Shown: positions 1 through 7,195 of the stretch, in pieces
Numbering within the stretch: the stretch's first letter is position 1
Layout of the letters: each line of letters begins with the position of its first letter
Assembly: GCA_027062035.1 (NCBI GenBank)
Contig: JAMOUL010000400.1
Span: 1 to 19,845, forward strand
Reading direction: 5' to 3'
DNA length: 19,845 bases
From: Candidatus Aminicenantota bacterium
Lineage (GTDB): Bacteria > Acidobacteriota > Aminicenantia > S016-38
The notes under the pieces: generated by a model
What the model saw: the letters and a program-made list of their open reading frames with translations, nothing else
Database searches by the model: none
What the model was told of the DNA's origin: nothing
Position numbers and translations under genes: made by a program

Positions 1-804
1 CTCCTCCAGATCAAGGCCATATTCTCTCCTGGGCACCCTTATTATCTCGACTCCCTCCATCTCAAATCTCCTGTCCGAAGCGGTGAACACTATAACCCTG
101 TCGCCTGTTTTAAAAACGTCAGCATCTATATTTATTTTTAAATCGCTATCAAGGATTATTTTTGTTATTTTTTTCCCCATGAATCTGGGATGGCGAACGT
201 TAAGCTTTGGATTATCATTCAGGATAGTGTTTATCCCCACCATTATTCCCATATGTGTGGCGCGGAGCCAGTGGGCAAACTTCCTCGCCCTCCCTGAACT
301 TATCCATTTCTCCTTCCATACAGTAGCACCATCCGATGTCATCGCCATTTTACCTGTCACCCATGGGCGACCCCTGCGATGGAACCATAGAAAATGCCTG
401 TTTAACTCCTCGGCCTGTTCACTCCCCACCCCCACTATTACTTCTATGCCCTTTTCCTTCAAAAAGGCAAACCCCTTGCCCTTCACAAGGGGATTGGGGT
501 CCTCAATGGATGCAACCACCCTCTTTATTCCTGCTTTCCATATCTTATGACAGCAGGGAGGTGTCTTCCCTGAATGGCAGCAGGGTTCAAGATTCACATA
601 AAGGGTAGCACCCCTCGCCCTTTCTCCTGCCGCCTCTATGGCCGCAGCCTCTGCATGGGCTTCTCCGAATTTTCTGTGAAATCCCCGGGAAACAATCCTG
701 CCGTCCTTCACTATAACAGAGCCAACCAGAGGATTTGGCTCTGTCCAGCCCATCCCCCTCTTCGCAAGGGACAGGGCCATTTTTATGAATTCTTCATGCT
801 CCAA
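1..804 (-). CDS. ribD: RibD, bifunctional riboflavin biosynthesis deaminase/reductase (C-terminus cut by window edge)
   Basis: Predicted to catalyse deamination and then reduction of the pyrimidine intermediate in riboflavin synthesis, in the cytosol. The first 268 codons are present; the frame stays open to base 1, and about 100 C-terminal residues of a family usually near 370 are missing. The N-terminal deaminase domain has TEPNPLVG (21-28) and the zinc site H50-A-E52 with C75 and C84 in PCCHSGKTPPC. The reductase domain starts near residue 140 with MTSDG and WISSGRARK. I chose a TTG start at 804-802: it lies 6 nt after GGAGG and gives the expected N-terminus; the only later ATG would remove the first helix. 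It overlaps the ftsY end by 11 nt and is probably translated from the tRNA-His/ftsY transcript. RibD catalytic residues look intact as far as visible. Confidence 0.93.
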   Translation of the reverse strand, partial: MEHEEFIKMALSLAKRGMGWTEPNPLVGSVIVKDGRIVSRGFHRKFGEAHAEAAAIEAAGERARGATLYVNLEPCCHSGKTPPCCHKIWKAGIKRVVASIEDPNPLVKGKGFAFLKEKGIEVIVGVGSEQAEELNRHFLWFHRRGRPWVTGKMAMTSDGATVWKEKWISSGRARKFAHWLRATHMGIMVGINTILNDNPKLNVRHPRFMGKKITKIILDSDLKINIDADVFKTGDRVIVFTASDRRFEMEGVEIIRVPRREYGLDLEE

Positions 805-1651
805 AGAGGGCCTCCACAAACTCCGATGGGTCAAAGGGAACCAGGTCCTCCATCCCTTCCCCTACCCCTATGAAAAGTATAGGCGCCTGAAGCTTCATGG
901 CTATAGGAACCAGGGCGCCTCCCTTTGCAGTACCATCCAGTTTGGTTATTATGATCCCATCGATCTTAAGAGCCTTTGAAAATTCCTCTGCCTGATATAT
1001 TGAATTCTGCCCTATGGTGCCATCGAGAACGAGTAAAACCCTGGGGGTTTTCCCGGAAGCCTTTTCCACTGACTTCTTTATTTTAAGCGCCTCCCTCATC
1101 AGGTCTTCCTTGGTATGGAGCCTTCCAGCAGTATCTATGATGATAAAGTCATATGGTCTTCTTGCAGCCTCAAACCCCACGGCTGCAGGATCCTTCATTC
1201 CCTCTCCCCCAAAATAATCAACTCCCACCATCTCTGCCAGTTTTTTCAGCTGTTCCCTTGCAGCTGCCCTGAAGGTATCCGCGGCTACAAGAAGAACCCT
1301 CCCCTGTTCTTTAAGCCTGTAAGCCAGCTTTCCTGCTGTTGTGGTCTTTCCGCTTCCGTTCACCCCCACGAGGAGCATTATTTCAGGAGGGGTGATGGAG
1401 ACAGAGGGAATTTTCGAAAGAATATCCTTTATTTTGTTCTTTATTTCCAGTTTTATTCCATAGGAAGAGGCGGATTCACCCACCTCCTTCTTTGCATCCT
1501 CTATAATTTCCTCAGCAACTACAGGCCCCAGATCTGCAAGGATAAGAGCCTCTTCCACATCATCCCACGAAAGTTCGGGATTATCGAAAATGGAAATGGT
1601 TTCTCTTGTCTTGAAAAGAGCTTTTTTAATTCTGGAGAGGTAGTTTTTCAT
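794..1651 (-). CDS. ftsY: FtsY, signal recognition particle receptor GTPase
   Basis: Receptor for the signal recognition particle at the inner membrane; it delivers nascent membrane proteins to the Sec translocon using paired SRP-type GTPases. The 285-residue protein has only the N and G domains, without the acidic A domain of E. coli FtsY, as in several thermophiles. G-domain motifs: P-loop GVNGSGKT (96-103), DTFRAAAREQL (125-135), DTAGR (173-177), TKLDG (236-240), GVGE (262-265). I chose the ATG at 1651; the frame stays open further upstream but only through the tRNA-His gene, so the longer version is rejected. No Shine-Dalgarno sequence precedes this ATG, only a run of seven T. It lies 10 nt after the tRNA 3' end and overlaps ribD at its other end, implying one tRNA-ftsY-ribD transcript. 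Confidence 0.95.
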   Translation of the reverse strand: MKNYLSRIKKALFKTRETISIFDNPELSWDDVEEALILADLGPVVAEEIIEDAKKEVGESASSYGIKLEIKNKIKDILSKIPSVSITPPEIMLLVGVNGSGKTTTAGKLAYRLKEQGRVLLVAADTFRAAAREQLKKLAEMVGVDYFGGEGMKDPAAVGFEAARRPYDFIIIDTAGRLHTKEDLMREALKIKKSVEKASGKTPRVLLVLDGTIGQNSIYQAEEFSKALKIDGIIITKLDGTAKGGALVPIAMKLQAPILFIGVGEGMEDLVPFDPSEFVEALFGA

Positions 1652-1661
1652 AAAAAAAGAG

Positions 1662-1734
1662 GGTGAGCGAGGGGATTTGAACCCCCAACCATTGGATCCA
1701 CAGTCCAATGCTCTGCCATTGAGCTACGCTCACC
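1662..1734 (-). tRNA. tRNA-His, anticodon GTG
   Basis: The 73-nt cloverleaf folds cleanly: acceptor GTGAGCG/CGCTCAC, D-stem GCTC/GAGC, anticodon stem TTGGA/TCCAA around loop CTGTGGA (anticodon GTG), T-stem GGGGG/CCCCT with loop TTCAAAT. An extra 5' G pairs with C73, giving the G-1:C73 pair that is the identity element of tRNA-His and confirming the anticodon reading. The terminal CCA is not encoded (CTC follows C73), so it must be added by the CCA-adding enzyme. The gene has its own promoter and is followed after 10 nt by the ftsY ATG. Confidence 0.97.
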
Positions 1735-1744
1735 GTACTGAATT

Positions 1745-1773
1745 ATTTTATTCGAAAATGAGGTTTAAATCAA
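1745..1773 (-). promoter_or_regulatory. Promoter of tRNA-His (and probably ftsY-ribD)
   Basis: On the minus strand, TTGATT (1773-1768) and TAAAAT (1750-1745) are separated by exactly 17 nt. The predicted transcription start near 1738 is about 4 nt before the tRNA 5' G. The -35 box overlaps the stop codon of the upstream DUF1858 gene. There is no other promoter-sized gap before ftsY. Confidence 0.6.
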
Positions 1774-2036
1774 CCCTTGTTGTCCTGTCCTGATGGTCCG
1801 ATGTTTGGACCTATATTGAGAAAAACAGGCTTCTGTCCCTTCTCTGCAACCTCGTTCAGTTCCTTTAAAATGAGCTCAAGATCTCCACCGTTTTCTTTAA
1901 CCACCTCTTCCACTGTGCCCCATACGGGGTCTCCACATACAAGGGCAGGAATGGCATGTTTAATAAAAACCTGAACCGTCTGAGGGTATTTTGTAACCAC
2001 TTCTTCTATCAACATATCACCTGTTATAAGTGCCAT
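1770..2036 (-). CDS. DUF1858 (hybrid-cluster-associated redox disulfide) domain protein, single-cysteine variant
   Basis: A small cytosolic protein of 88 residues with no assigned function. The first 65 residues match the DUF1858 pattern: an ITGDMLIEEVVTKYP opening, a central F-I-K-H segment, then an LELILKELN helix. Family members often carry a C-x2-C redox pair after the H; here the segment reads HAIPALVCGDPVWGT, keeping only the second cysteine. The C-terminal tail is unusual, with NIGPNIGPSGQDN. I chose the ATG at 2036 because GAGGAGG lies 5 nt upstream; an open frame continues to 2108 but lacks a ribosome site and family similarity. It reads toward tRNA-His, ending 35 nt before it, and is divergent from the GWxTD operon. 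Redox or metal-related function is only suggested by family name. Confidence 0.8.
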   Translation of the reverse strand: MALITGDMLIEEVVTKYPQTVQVFIKHAIPALVCGDPVWGTVEEVVKENGGDLELILKELNEVAEKGQKPVFLNIGPNIGPSGQDNKG

Positions 2037-2095
2037 CTTTACCTCCTCTAAAATTTTAACACATTTTGAAATACCTGCACCCCGACTTCCCATAA

Positions 2096-2124
2096 CTAAT
2101 AGTTGCATTTATTCGAAGAGTCAA
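2096..2124 (-). promoter_or_regulatory. Candidate promoter of the DUF1858 gene
   Basis: Minus-strand TTGACT (2124-2119) and TATTAG (2101-2096) are spaced by 17 nt, giving a leader of about 50 nt. An alternative is an extended -10 TGTTAAAAT (2061-2053), which would start transcription only about 10 nt before the ATG, at the Shine-Dalgarno sequence. The sequence does not decide between them. Confidence 0.4.
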
Positions 2125-2128
2125 TTGG

Positions 2129-2137
2129 TGTTATAAT
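2129..2137 (+). promoter_or_regulatory. Extended -10 promoter of the GWxTD operon
   Basis: TGTTATAAT is a perfect extended -10 element; no good -35 hexamer lies 16-18 nt upstream, as is common for extended -10 promoters. The predicted start near 2144 gives a leader of about 40 nt containing AGGAGG (2173-2178) before the GTG start at 2184. It overlaps the divergent promoter region of the DUF1858 gene. Confidence 0.6.
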
Positions 2138-2183
2138 TCTTTCTTGTGGAAGAGGCATTTAAACAGATAGACAGGAGGAAAAG

Positions 2184-4205
2184 GTGAAGAAAACCTGGGC
2201 AATTATCCTCTCTCTCAGCGTATTTTTTATTTTCAGTTATTATGCAGTTCCAAAGGGATTAAAGGACCTGCCGAAAAAGTACAGACTATGGCTGGAAAGG
2301 GATGTAAGGTACATAATAACGGACAAGGAAAGGGAGGCTTTTCTTAAACTTAAAACCGACAAGGAGCGTGAGTTCTTTATAAAAATGTTCTGGAAAATGA
2401 GGGATCCCACTCCAGGAACTCCCAGGAACGAATTCAAGGAAGAACACTATAAACGCCTTGCAATGGCAGAAAAGCTCTTCAGAGGAGAGGGAAAGCCGGG
2501 GTGGAAAACCGATAGGGGAAGGTTTTACATCATCCTCGGTAAGCCAAAGGATATAGAAAGATATGACGGAATGGGAAGGTTTTACCCGGTTGAGGTATGG
2601 TACTACATGGGAGACCCTGCAAAGGGACTTCCATCTCAGTTTCGAATTATCTTCTATCAGGATCCGGGTACTTACGAATACAAACTCTATTATCCTGGCA
2701 TAGATACGCCGCAAAAGTTAATTCCAACATGGGGTGGAGATCCCTTTGATCAGATGCAGGGGTATAACTTAATAAGAGAATACGCACCTTCTCTTGCTGA
2801 TGCATTGATGAGCATGATTCCAGGAGAGGGTCCCACCGCATATTCTTCAGCCCGTTCTTCCCTCATCCTCTCCCAGATAGAAAGGTCTCCATATGAGGGT
2901 GTTAACACAGAATATGCGGAAAAAATACTCAAGATGGAAGGATTTGTAGATGTTGAGACCTCGATAGTGTACGTTCCCTGTCAGTCAACGGTAAGCGTAC
3001 TTAAAAATCCAGAAGGGTTCTTTACCGCCCACTTTGCTATATCACCCAAGAAATTTTCCATCACCGCCTACGAGGGAAAATACTATGCCCCACTGGAAAT
3101 TTATCAGAAGCTGATCAACGAAAAGGGGGAAACCATCTTTGAAAATACCTATAACATGGAACTTTACTTTACTCCGGCACAGATTCAAAGGCTGAAGCGT
3201 TCTTCTGTAGAAATAGAAGGGGTAATACCTGTTGTAAGCGGAAGATATACATTGACCATACTGGTTAAAAACAAAGCATCAAAGGAATTCTCCGTTGCAG
3301 AAAAACACATAAATGTTCCGGAACAAGATTCAACGGTCATAACATTTATGGGGACAAGCAATTCATTTAAAGAAATTACTCCAGGAATGTTTTTAAAGCC
3401 TTACATGATAGGAGCTTACCAGTTTTATCCGTATCCTGATAACATTTACAGGACGGAGGACAAAATTGTTATTTTCGGCCAGGTAAATATACCCAGAGGA
3501 AGCAATCCAGCGAACATATCCATCAAATTCGAAGTAAACGAGGAGGACGGAAAGTATTCCAGAACCTTTACAGGTAAAATTTCTGAGCCGGCGCACGGGC
3601 TATTTTTTGTGCCCATGGAAAGGCTGCCTGCAGGTACCTACACCGTAAAGGCCTCTCTTTATCATGGAGATATAAAACTGGGAGAAAAGGAAACGGAATT
3701 CATGGTAACAGCCCTATCATCAAAACCGGCACCCTTCATCATATCCAAAATGATAAATATGAAAGAGTTCCCGAACCTCTACCACGCTCTCGGAGAAGAA
3801 TGGTACAGAACGGGAAAATTCAAACTGGCTGAAATATATTTCAAAAAAGAGTACGAGATTTCCAGAGACAGGATTCCGGCTATAGAGGGACTTATGAGGA
3901 CTTACCTCCGTCTTGGAGAGGAAGAAAGGGCTCTGAATCTTTTCTTCTCATCCAAAGATAGGAGTGCCGAGATGTGCTTCCTTGCAGGAAGTGCTCTGTA
4001 CTCCAGAGGTGATATCCACAGGGCCATAGAAGTACTCAATCAGGGGTTCAGAAAAAATTCTGTTGATGTCAGAATAATAAACCTCCTCGCTGATGCATAC
4101 TTAAGAATAGGGAACAAGGAAAATGCCAAACTTCTGCTCAAAAGGTCCCTCAGCATAGACCCGAAACAGGACGTAATAAAGAAAAAGCTGGAGCTTTTAA
4201 AATGA
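2184..4205 (+). CDS. Exported GWxTD-domain protein with C-terminal TPR repeats
   Basis: 673 residues, function unknown. An N-terminal hydrophobic segment (about 5-21) is a signal peptide or anchor. The GWxTD domain follows: FWKMRDPTPGTP from F69, the signature GWKTD at 106-110, then RFYIILGKP. The middle is beta-rich, with two G-x-Y strand motifs, SGRYTLTILVKN (352-363) and AGTYTVKASLYHG (483-495), suggesting Ig-like sandwiches. Residues from about 534 form helical TPR-type repeats, probably for protein contact. The start is GTG, with AGGAGG 5 nt upstream. It is the first gene of a four-gene operon and overlaps the next by 4 nt (ATGA). GWxTD proteins are known as a named but uncharacterised domain family in Acidobacteriota and related phyla; an envelope or periplasmic role is inferred from the signal sequence and the operon. 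Confidence 0.85.
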   Translation: MKKTWAIILSLSVFFIFSYYAVPKGLKDLPKKYRLWLERDVRYIITDKEREAFLKLKTDKEREFFIKMFWKMRDPTPGTPRNEFKEEHYKRLAMAEKLFRGEGKPGWKTDRGRFYIILGKPKDIERYDGMGRFYPVEVWYYMGDPAKGLPSQFRIIFYQDPGTYEYKLYYPGIDTPQKLIPTWGGDPFDQMQGYNLIREYAPSLADALMSMIPGEGPTAYSSARSSLILSQIERSPYEGVNTEYAEKILKMEGFVDVETSIVYVPCQSTVSVLKNPEGFFTAHFAISPKKFSITAYEGKYYAPLEIYQKLINEKGETIFENTYNMELYFTPAQIQRLKRSSVEIEGVIPVVSGRYTLTILVKNKASKEFSVAEKHINVPEQDSTVITFMGTSNSFKEITPGMFLKPYMIGAYQFYPYPDNIYRTEDKIVIFGQVNIPRGSNPANISIKFEVNEEDGKYSRTFTGKISEPAHGLFFVPMERLPAGTYTVKASLYHGDIKLGEKETEFMVTALSSKPAPFIISKMINMKEFPNLYHALGEEWYRTGKFKLAEIYFKKEYEISRDRIPAIEGLMRTYLRLGEEERALNLFFSSKDRSAEMCFLAGSALYSRGDIHRAIEVLNQGFRKNSVDVRIINLLADAYLRIGNKENAKLLLKRSLSIDPKQDVIKKKLELLK

Positions 4206-5083
4206 AGAAGATATATGGATTCGCAATTATGGTTCTTCTGCTGGGTTTCTGTTCTCCTGATATAAACTCCTCACTTGACCCACAGAGCAGGTTATTCCTC
4301 TCTCAGGTTCAATATATCATTACTAAAAGGGAAAAAAAGGAATTTTTAAGCCTCAAAACTCCAGAACAAAGGAAAAAATTTATAGAAGAATTCTGGAAGG
4401 TGAGGGACCCCGACCCCTCCACTCCGGAAAACGAATTCAAGCAATTCTATATGGCAAGGATAAAACTGGCTGATAAACTCTTCAGAGAAGGTTCAAAACC
4501 CGGGTGGGAAACCGATCGCGGAATGGTATTCATCCTTCTCGGACCACCATCTGATAGATATGTCCAGCCCATGGCAGAAACGAGCGAATACAAAGCCTAT
4601 GAGATATGGACCTATCAGGAGAAGGGTTTCAGAGTCATATTTGTGGACAAAAGGGGAACAGGAAGGTATGAAATTGCCTATGGAAAGGCAACTGCTGCAT
4701 TCTATGATGCCCTCAATCAGGCGAGAAAAGCATTTAAAAACGCGAAACCCCTCATCCTGTTTAGATTCAGGGCTCAACCGATTATAAAGGAAGATTCACT
4801 GGTTCTGCGTATTTCCATCCCTTCAAATTTGCTGTTTTACGAAAAGGAAAAGGGTAAATTCTTTTCCAGCTTTCGGGTAAAAATAATCGGCAATGCAGGA
4901 AAAAAGAAAATAAATATAGAAAAGGATTACCATCTCCCGGTGGACAAAAAAGGGAAAACTGTGGTGGAAATCAAACTTCCATTCACCACCGGAAGGTATT
5001 CCCTTACCTTAAAGGTAAAGGATAAAATTGGAGGAGAAACTTCCATAAAAAAAATAACGTTTAATATAAAAAGGAGGAAATAA
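4202..5083 (+). CDS. Second GWxTD-domain exported protein (paralogue of the preceding gene)
   Basis: 293 residues, function unknown. It repeats the N-terminal plan of its neighbour: hydrophobic leader (5-16), YIITKREKKEF, FWKVRDPDPSTP from F64, GWETD at 101-105, then VFILLGPP, so the two are tandem paralogues. It lacks the TPR tail. The C-terminal third is a single beta-rich region ending in TGRYSLTLKVKD (263-274). Cys17 follows the hydrophobic stretch and might be lipidated, but LGFC is a poor lipobox (F before C), so ordinary signal cleavage or an anchor is equally possible. The ATG overlaps the upstream stop by 4 nt, with GGAG 9 nt before it: translational coupling is likely. The pair probably act together in the periplasm or at the outer membrane; this is inference. 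Confidence 0.85.
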   Translation: MKKIYGFAIMVLLLGFCSPDINSSLDPQSRLFLSQVQYIITKREKKEFLSLKTPEQRKKFIEEFWKVRDPDPSTPENEFKQFYMARIKLADKLFREGSKPGWETDRGMVFILLGPPSDRYVQPMAETSEYKAYEIWTYQEKGFRVIFVDKRGTGRYEIAYGKATAAFYDALNQARKAFKNAKPLILFRFRAQPIIKEDSLVLRISIPSNLLFYEKEKGKFFSSFRVKIIGNAGKKKINIEKDYHLPVDKKGKTVVEIKLPFTTGRYSLTLKVKDKIGGETSIKKITFNIKRRK

Positions 5084-5955
5084 TGAAGAAAACACTGGTT
5101 CTTCTAATGTTAATTTTGACCTTCGGGATACTCAATGCAAAGGAACCGAAGTTCCCAAAGGAAATTTCAAAAATGCTTGATAAGGTAGTAAAGGGAGAAT
5201 TTACCAGGAATGACCTATCAGCCTCATTCGTTAAGGATCTTTATTATCCTGCACAGGCAGGAAATATATATTTTGTAAACTTCGTAAAGGCTACAATTCC
5301 AGAAATAGAAGAAGGTAAACCTGCACATCTTTTTCTCAGACTTTACAATAAAAAAAGGAAAAAAGTGGAGGACCTTTATACTACCATTACAAAAACATCT
5401 GATATATATTCCTTTCCCATAACCTTCAAGCCTGAGTTTTATTACCTTTCTGTCGTTCTTGCCACCAACGACCTCAAAAAGATTTCCGGATTACACCGGG
5501 AAATAAATGGAAGCCATCTAATAAACACCAGGAAACTCTCTGTTACACCCATCATCTTTCTCAAGGGAATGAAAAAGTTACCGGAGATAATCAAGGAATT
5601 TCACTGTTATAACGGAGAATTTCCCCTCGGCCTATACATGCTTTATCCCTTTATCGAAAACAAATTCTCCGGTGGACAGACCCCGGGGGTCTTTTTCTTC
5701 GTTCTTGGAGCCAGAGCCAAAAGGCCTGCAAATACTTACAACATAGTAGTTTCTTATGAAATCAAAAAGGATGGCAAAACCATTGCTAAATTCCCGAAAC
5801 AGGAACTCACTTATTCCGTAGTATATCAACCAATCCCACTGAAATCTCATGGAAAACCTTTAGAAGCGGGAGATTATGTACTGTACATAACAGTACGCGA
5901 TATGAATTCAAGAGACAAAATTGAAGAAAAGGTTCCCTTCAAAGTCATTCAGTAG
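5083..5955 (+). CDS. Exported beta-rich protein of the GWxTD operon, unknown function
   Basis: 290 residues; I do not recognise the family. A clear signal peptide (MKKTLVLLMLILTFGILNA) predicts cleavage after A19. The rest is rich in alternating hydrophobic residues and aromatic strands with no obvious catalytic motif. The C-terminal segment AGDYVLYITVRD (262-273) closely resembles the terminal strand motifs of both GWxTD neighbours (TGRYSLTLKVKD, SGRYTLTILVKN), although this protein has no GWxTD signature. The start ATG overlaps the upstream TAA by one base and is preceded by AAGGAGG, so it is tightly coupled to the GWxTD genes. It is probably a structural or binding partner carrying the same Ig-like fold. 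Confidence 0.75.
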   Translation: MKKTLVLLMLILTFGILNAKEPKFPKEISKMLDKVVKGEFTRNDLSASFVKDLYYPAQAGNIYFVNFVKATIPEIEEGKPAHLFLRLYNKKRKKVEDLYTTITKTSDIYSFPITFKPEFYYLSVVLATNDLKKISGLHREINGSHLINTRKLSVTPIIFLKGMKKLPEIIKEFHCYNGEFPLGLYMLYPFIENKFSGGQTPGVFFFVLGARAKRPANTYNIVVSYEIKKDGKTIAKFPKQELTYSVVYQPIPLKSHGKPLEAGDYVLYITVRDMNSRDKIEEKVPFKVIQ

Positions 5956-5964
5956 GAGGGATAT

Positions 5965-6969
5965 ATGAGAAAATGGATTATTTTATTGACCGTGCTTTTC
6001 CTTTCCCTTGGACTTCTGGCCCAGCATACCCCCAGGGGAAAGGGAAGAATTCAGGGTGTGGTGGTAGACCAGTTTGGCAAACCCATTCCAGACGCTCAAA
6101 TAGAGGTCATACACCTTGAAACAGGTTTCAAAAGGTCTACCAAAACGGATAAAGAAGGAAAATGGGCTATTCTTGGCCTTGGAACAGGGATGTGGAGAAT
6201 CGTGGCAAAGGCCAAAGGATACCTGCCGGGCTACACTGAACAGTTCGTCCACCAGTTAAGCAGAAATCCGGATATTACCATCACACTCAGAAAAATGACC
6301 GGACTCCAGGCACTTCTTTCTGACAGGAATGCTATGAAGAAACTCGAAGAAGGAAACAAGCTTTTCGAAGAAAAGAAATATGAGGAAGCACTGAAAAAAT
6401 TTAAGGAACTTACAGAAGAATATCCGGAACTGTTTGAGCTCCACATTAACATAGGAAATATCTATTATGAAATGGGTAATTATGAAAAGGCCATAGAGGA
6501 ATTTAACTATGTAATTACCCAGGCAGAGAAAAACCGGGAAAAACTCGGAGATGATGTAACGGATGACATTATAGCCAGAGCATATGCAGGAATTGGTAAC
6601 TGCTATATAAAGCAGAAGAATTATCCTAAAGCCAAGGAATTTTACGAAAAATCGGTTCAGGCCTATCAGAACAATTCAGGGGTTGCATTCAATCTGGGAG
6701 AACTTTACTATGCAGAAGGAAATATGGATAAGGCCCTCGAAATGTATAAGCTTGCAGCCCAGCTGAAGCCCTCATGGGATAAACCCTACTATAAATTGGG
6801 TTATGTTTACCTTGCCAAGGCAGAAATGGAGAAAAGTCTTGAAGCTTTCAAAAAATTCCTGGAACTTGCCGATGAAAACTCAAAGGAATATAAAGAAGTG
6901 AAATCCCTGATTCCTGAAATAGAAACCATGATTAAACAGAGCAAAAAACAACAACAGACCAGAAAGTAA
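5965..6969 (+). CDS. Exported carboxypeptidase-regulatory-like domain plus TPR protein
   Basis: 334 residues. A signal peptide (MRKWIILLTVLFLSLGLLAQ) is followed by a carboxypeptidase-regulatory-like beta domain (about 27-112: GRIQGVVVDQFGKPIPDAQ, TDKEGKW, WRIVAKAKGY). From about residue 120 to 320 come four to five TPR repeats (EGNKLFEEKKYEEAL, IGNIYYEMGNYEKAI, IGNCYIKQKNYPKAK, LGELYYAEGNMDKAL, LGYVYLAKAEMEKSL). The tail is polar and lysine/glutamine-rich. It is the last gene of the operon, 9 nt after the previous stop with GGAGG before the ATG, and is followed by a terminator. A periplasmic scaffold role is inferred. The same N-terminal domain type opens the TonB receptor encoded next. Confidence 0.85.
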   Translation: MRKWIILLTVLFLSLGLLAQHTPRGKGRIQGVVVDQFGKPIPDAQIEVIHLETGFKRSTKTDKEGKWAILGLGTGMWRIVAKAKGYLPGYTEQFVHQLSRNPDITITLRKMTGLQALLSDRNAMKKLEEGNKLFEEKKYEEALKKFKELTEEYPELFELHINIGNIYYEMGNYEKAIEEFNYVITQAEKNREKLGDDVTDDIIARAYAGIGNCYIKQKNYPKAKEFYEKSVQAYQNNSGVAFNLGELYYAEGNMDKALEMYKLAAQLKPSWDKPYYKLGYVYLAKAEMEKSLEAFKKFLELADENSKEYKEVKSLIPEIETMIKQSKKQQQTRK

Positions 6970-6994
6970 CCGGAGACTCGTTTAAGTACTTCAT

Positions 6995-7024
6995 AAAGGG
7001 GAGCGAAAGAGCTCCCCTTTTTTT
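6995..7024 (+). terminator. Rho-independent terminator of the GWxTD operon
   Basis: Stem GGGGAGC (6998-7004) pairs with GCTCCCC (7011-7017) around loop GAAAGA, followed by seven T (7018-7024). The preceding AAA can extend the stem into the T-run to 10 bp. Ends the four-gene operon 25 nt after the last stop. Confidence 0.92.
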
Positions 7025-7195
7025 GTTTTTTATCAATTACGAAACTATCCACCTGATTCAAAAAAATGAAATCAAAAAATTGAATTTTTTACCATCAAAA
7101 ATATTCCGCCTCTTATACAAAGAGAAAATGGACGTTATAACAGGCACGAATCTTGCAACTCTTTACTTCCAGAAAAAAAATTTTAGGAGGTGCAT
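7025..7195 (+). other. AT-rich leader region of the TonB receptor gene
   Basis: This 171-nt gap holds no convincing gene. It is strongly AT-rich and contains a near-perfect palindrome AAAAAATTgAATTTTTT (7074-7090). I do not see a canonical -35/-10 pair; TATAAC near 7136 is a weak candidate -10. The Shine-Dalgarno AGGAGG (7185-7190) lies 5 nt before the ATG at 7196. The promoter must lie here, because a strong terminator precedes it. Confidence 0.5.

Noticed and set aside
83..979. Several plus-strand open frames of 64-155 codons
   Set aside because: They are antisense to ribD and ftsY, have no ribosome sites and give low-complexity proline/serine-rich products.
1652..1708. A 19-residue N-terminal extension of FtsY
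   Set aside because: The extra codons run through the 3' half of the tRNA-His gene; the family-like sequence begins at the ATG at 1651.
2037..2108. A 24-residue N-terminal extension of the DUF1858 protein
   Set aside because: No ribosome site and no family similarity; the ATG at 2036 has GAGGAGG 5 nt upstream, and the extension crosses the likely promoter.
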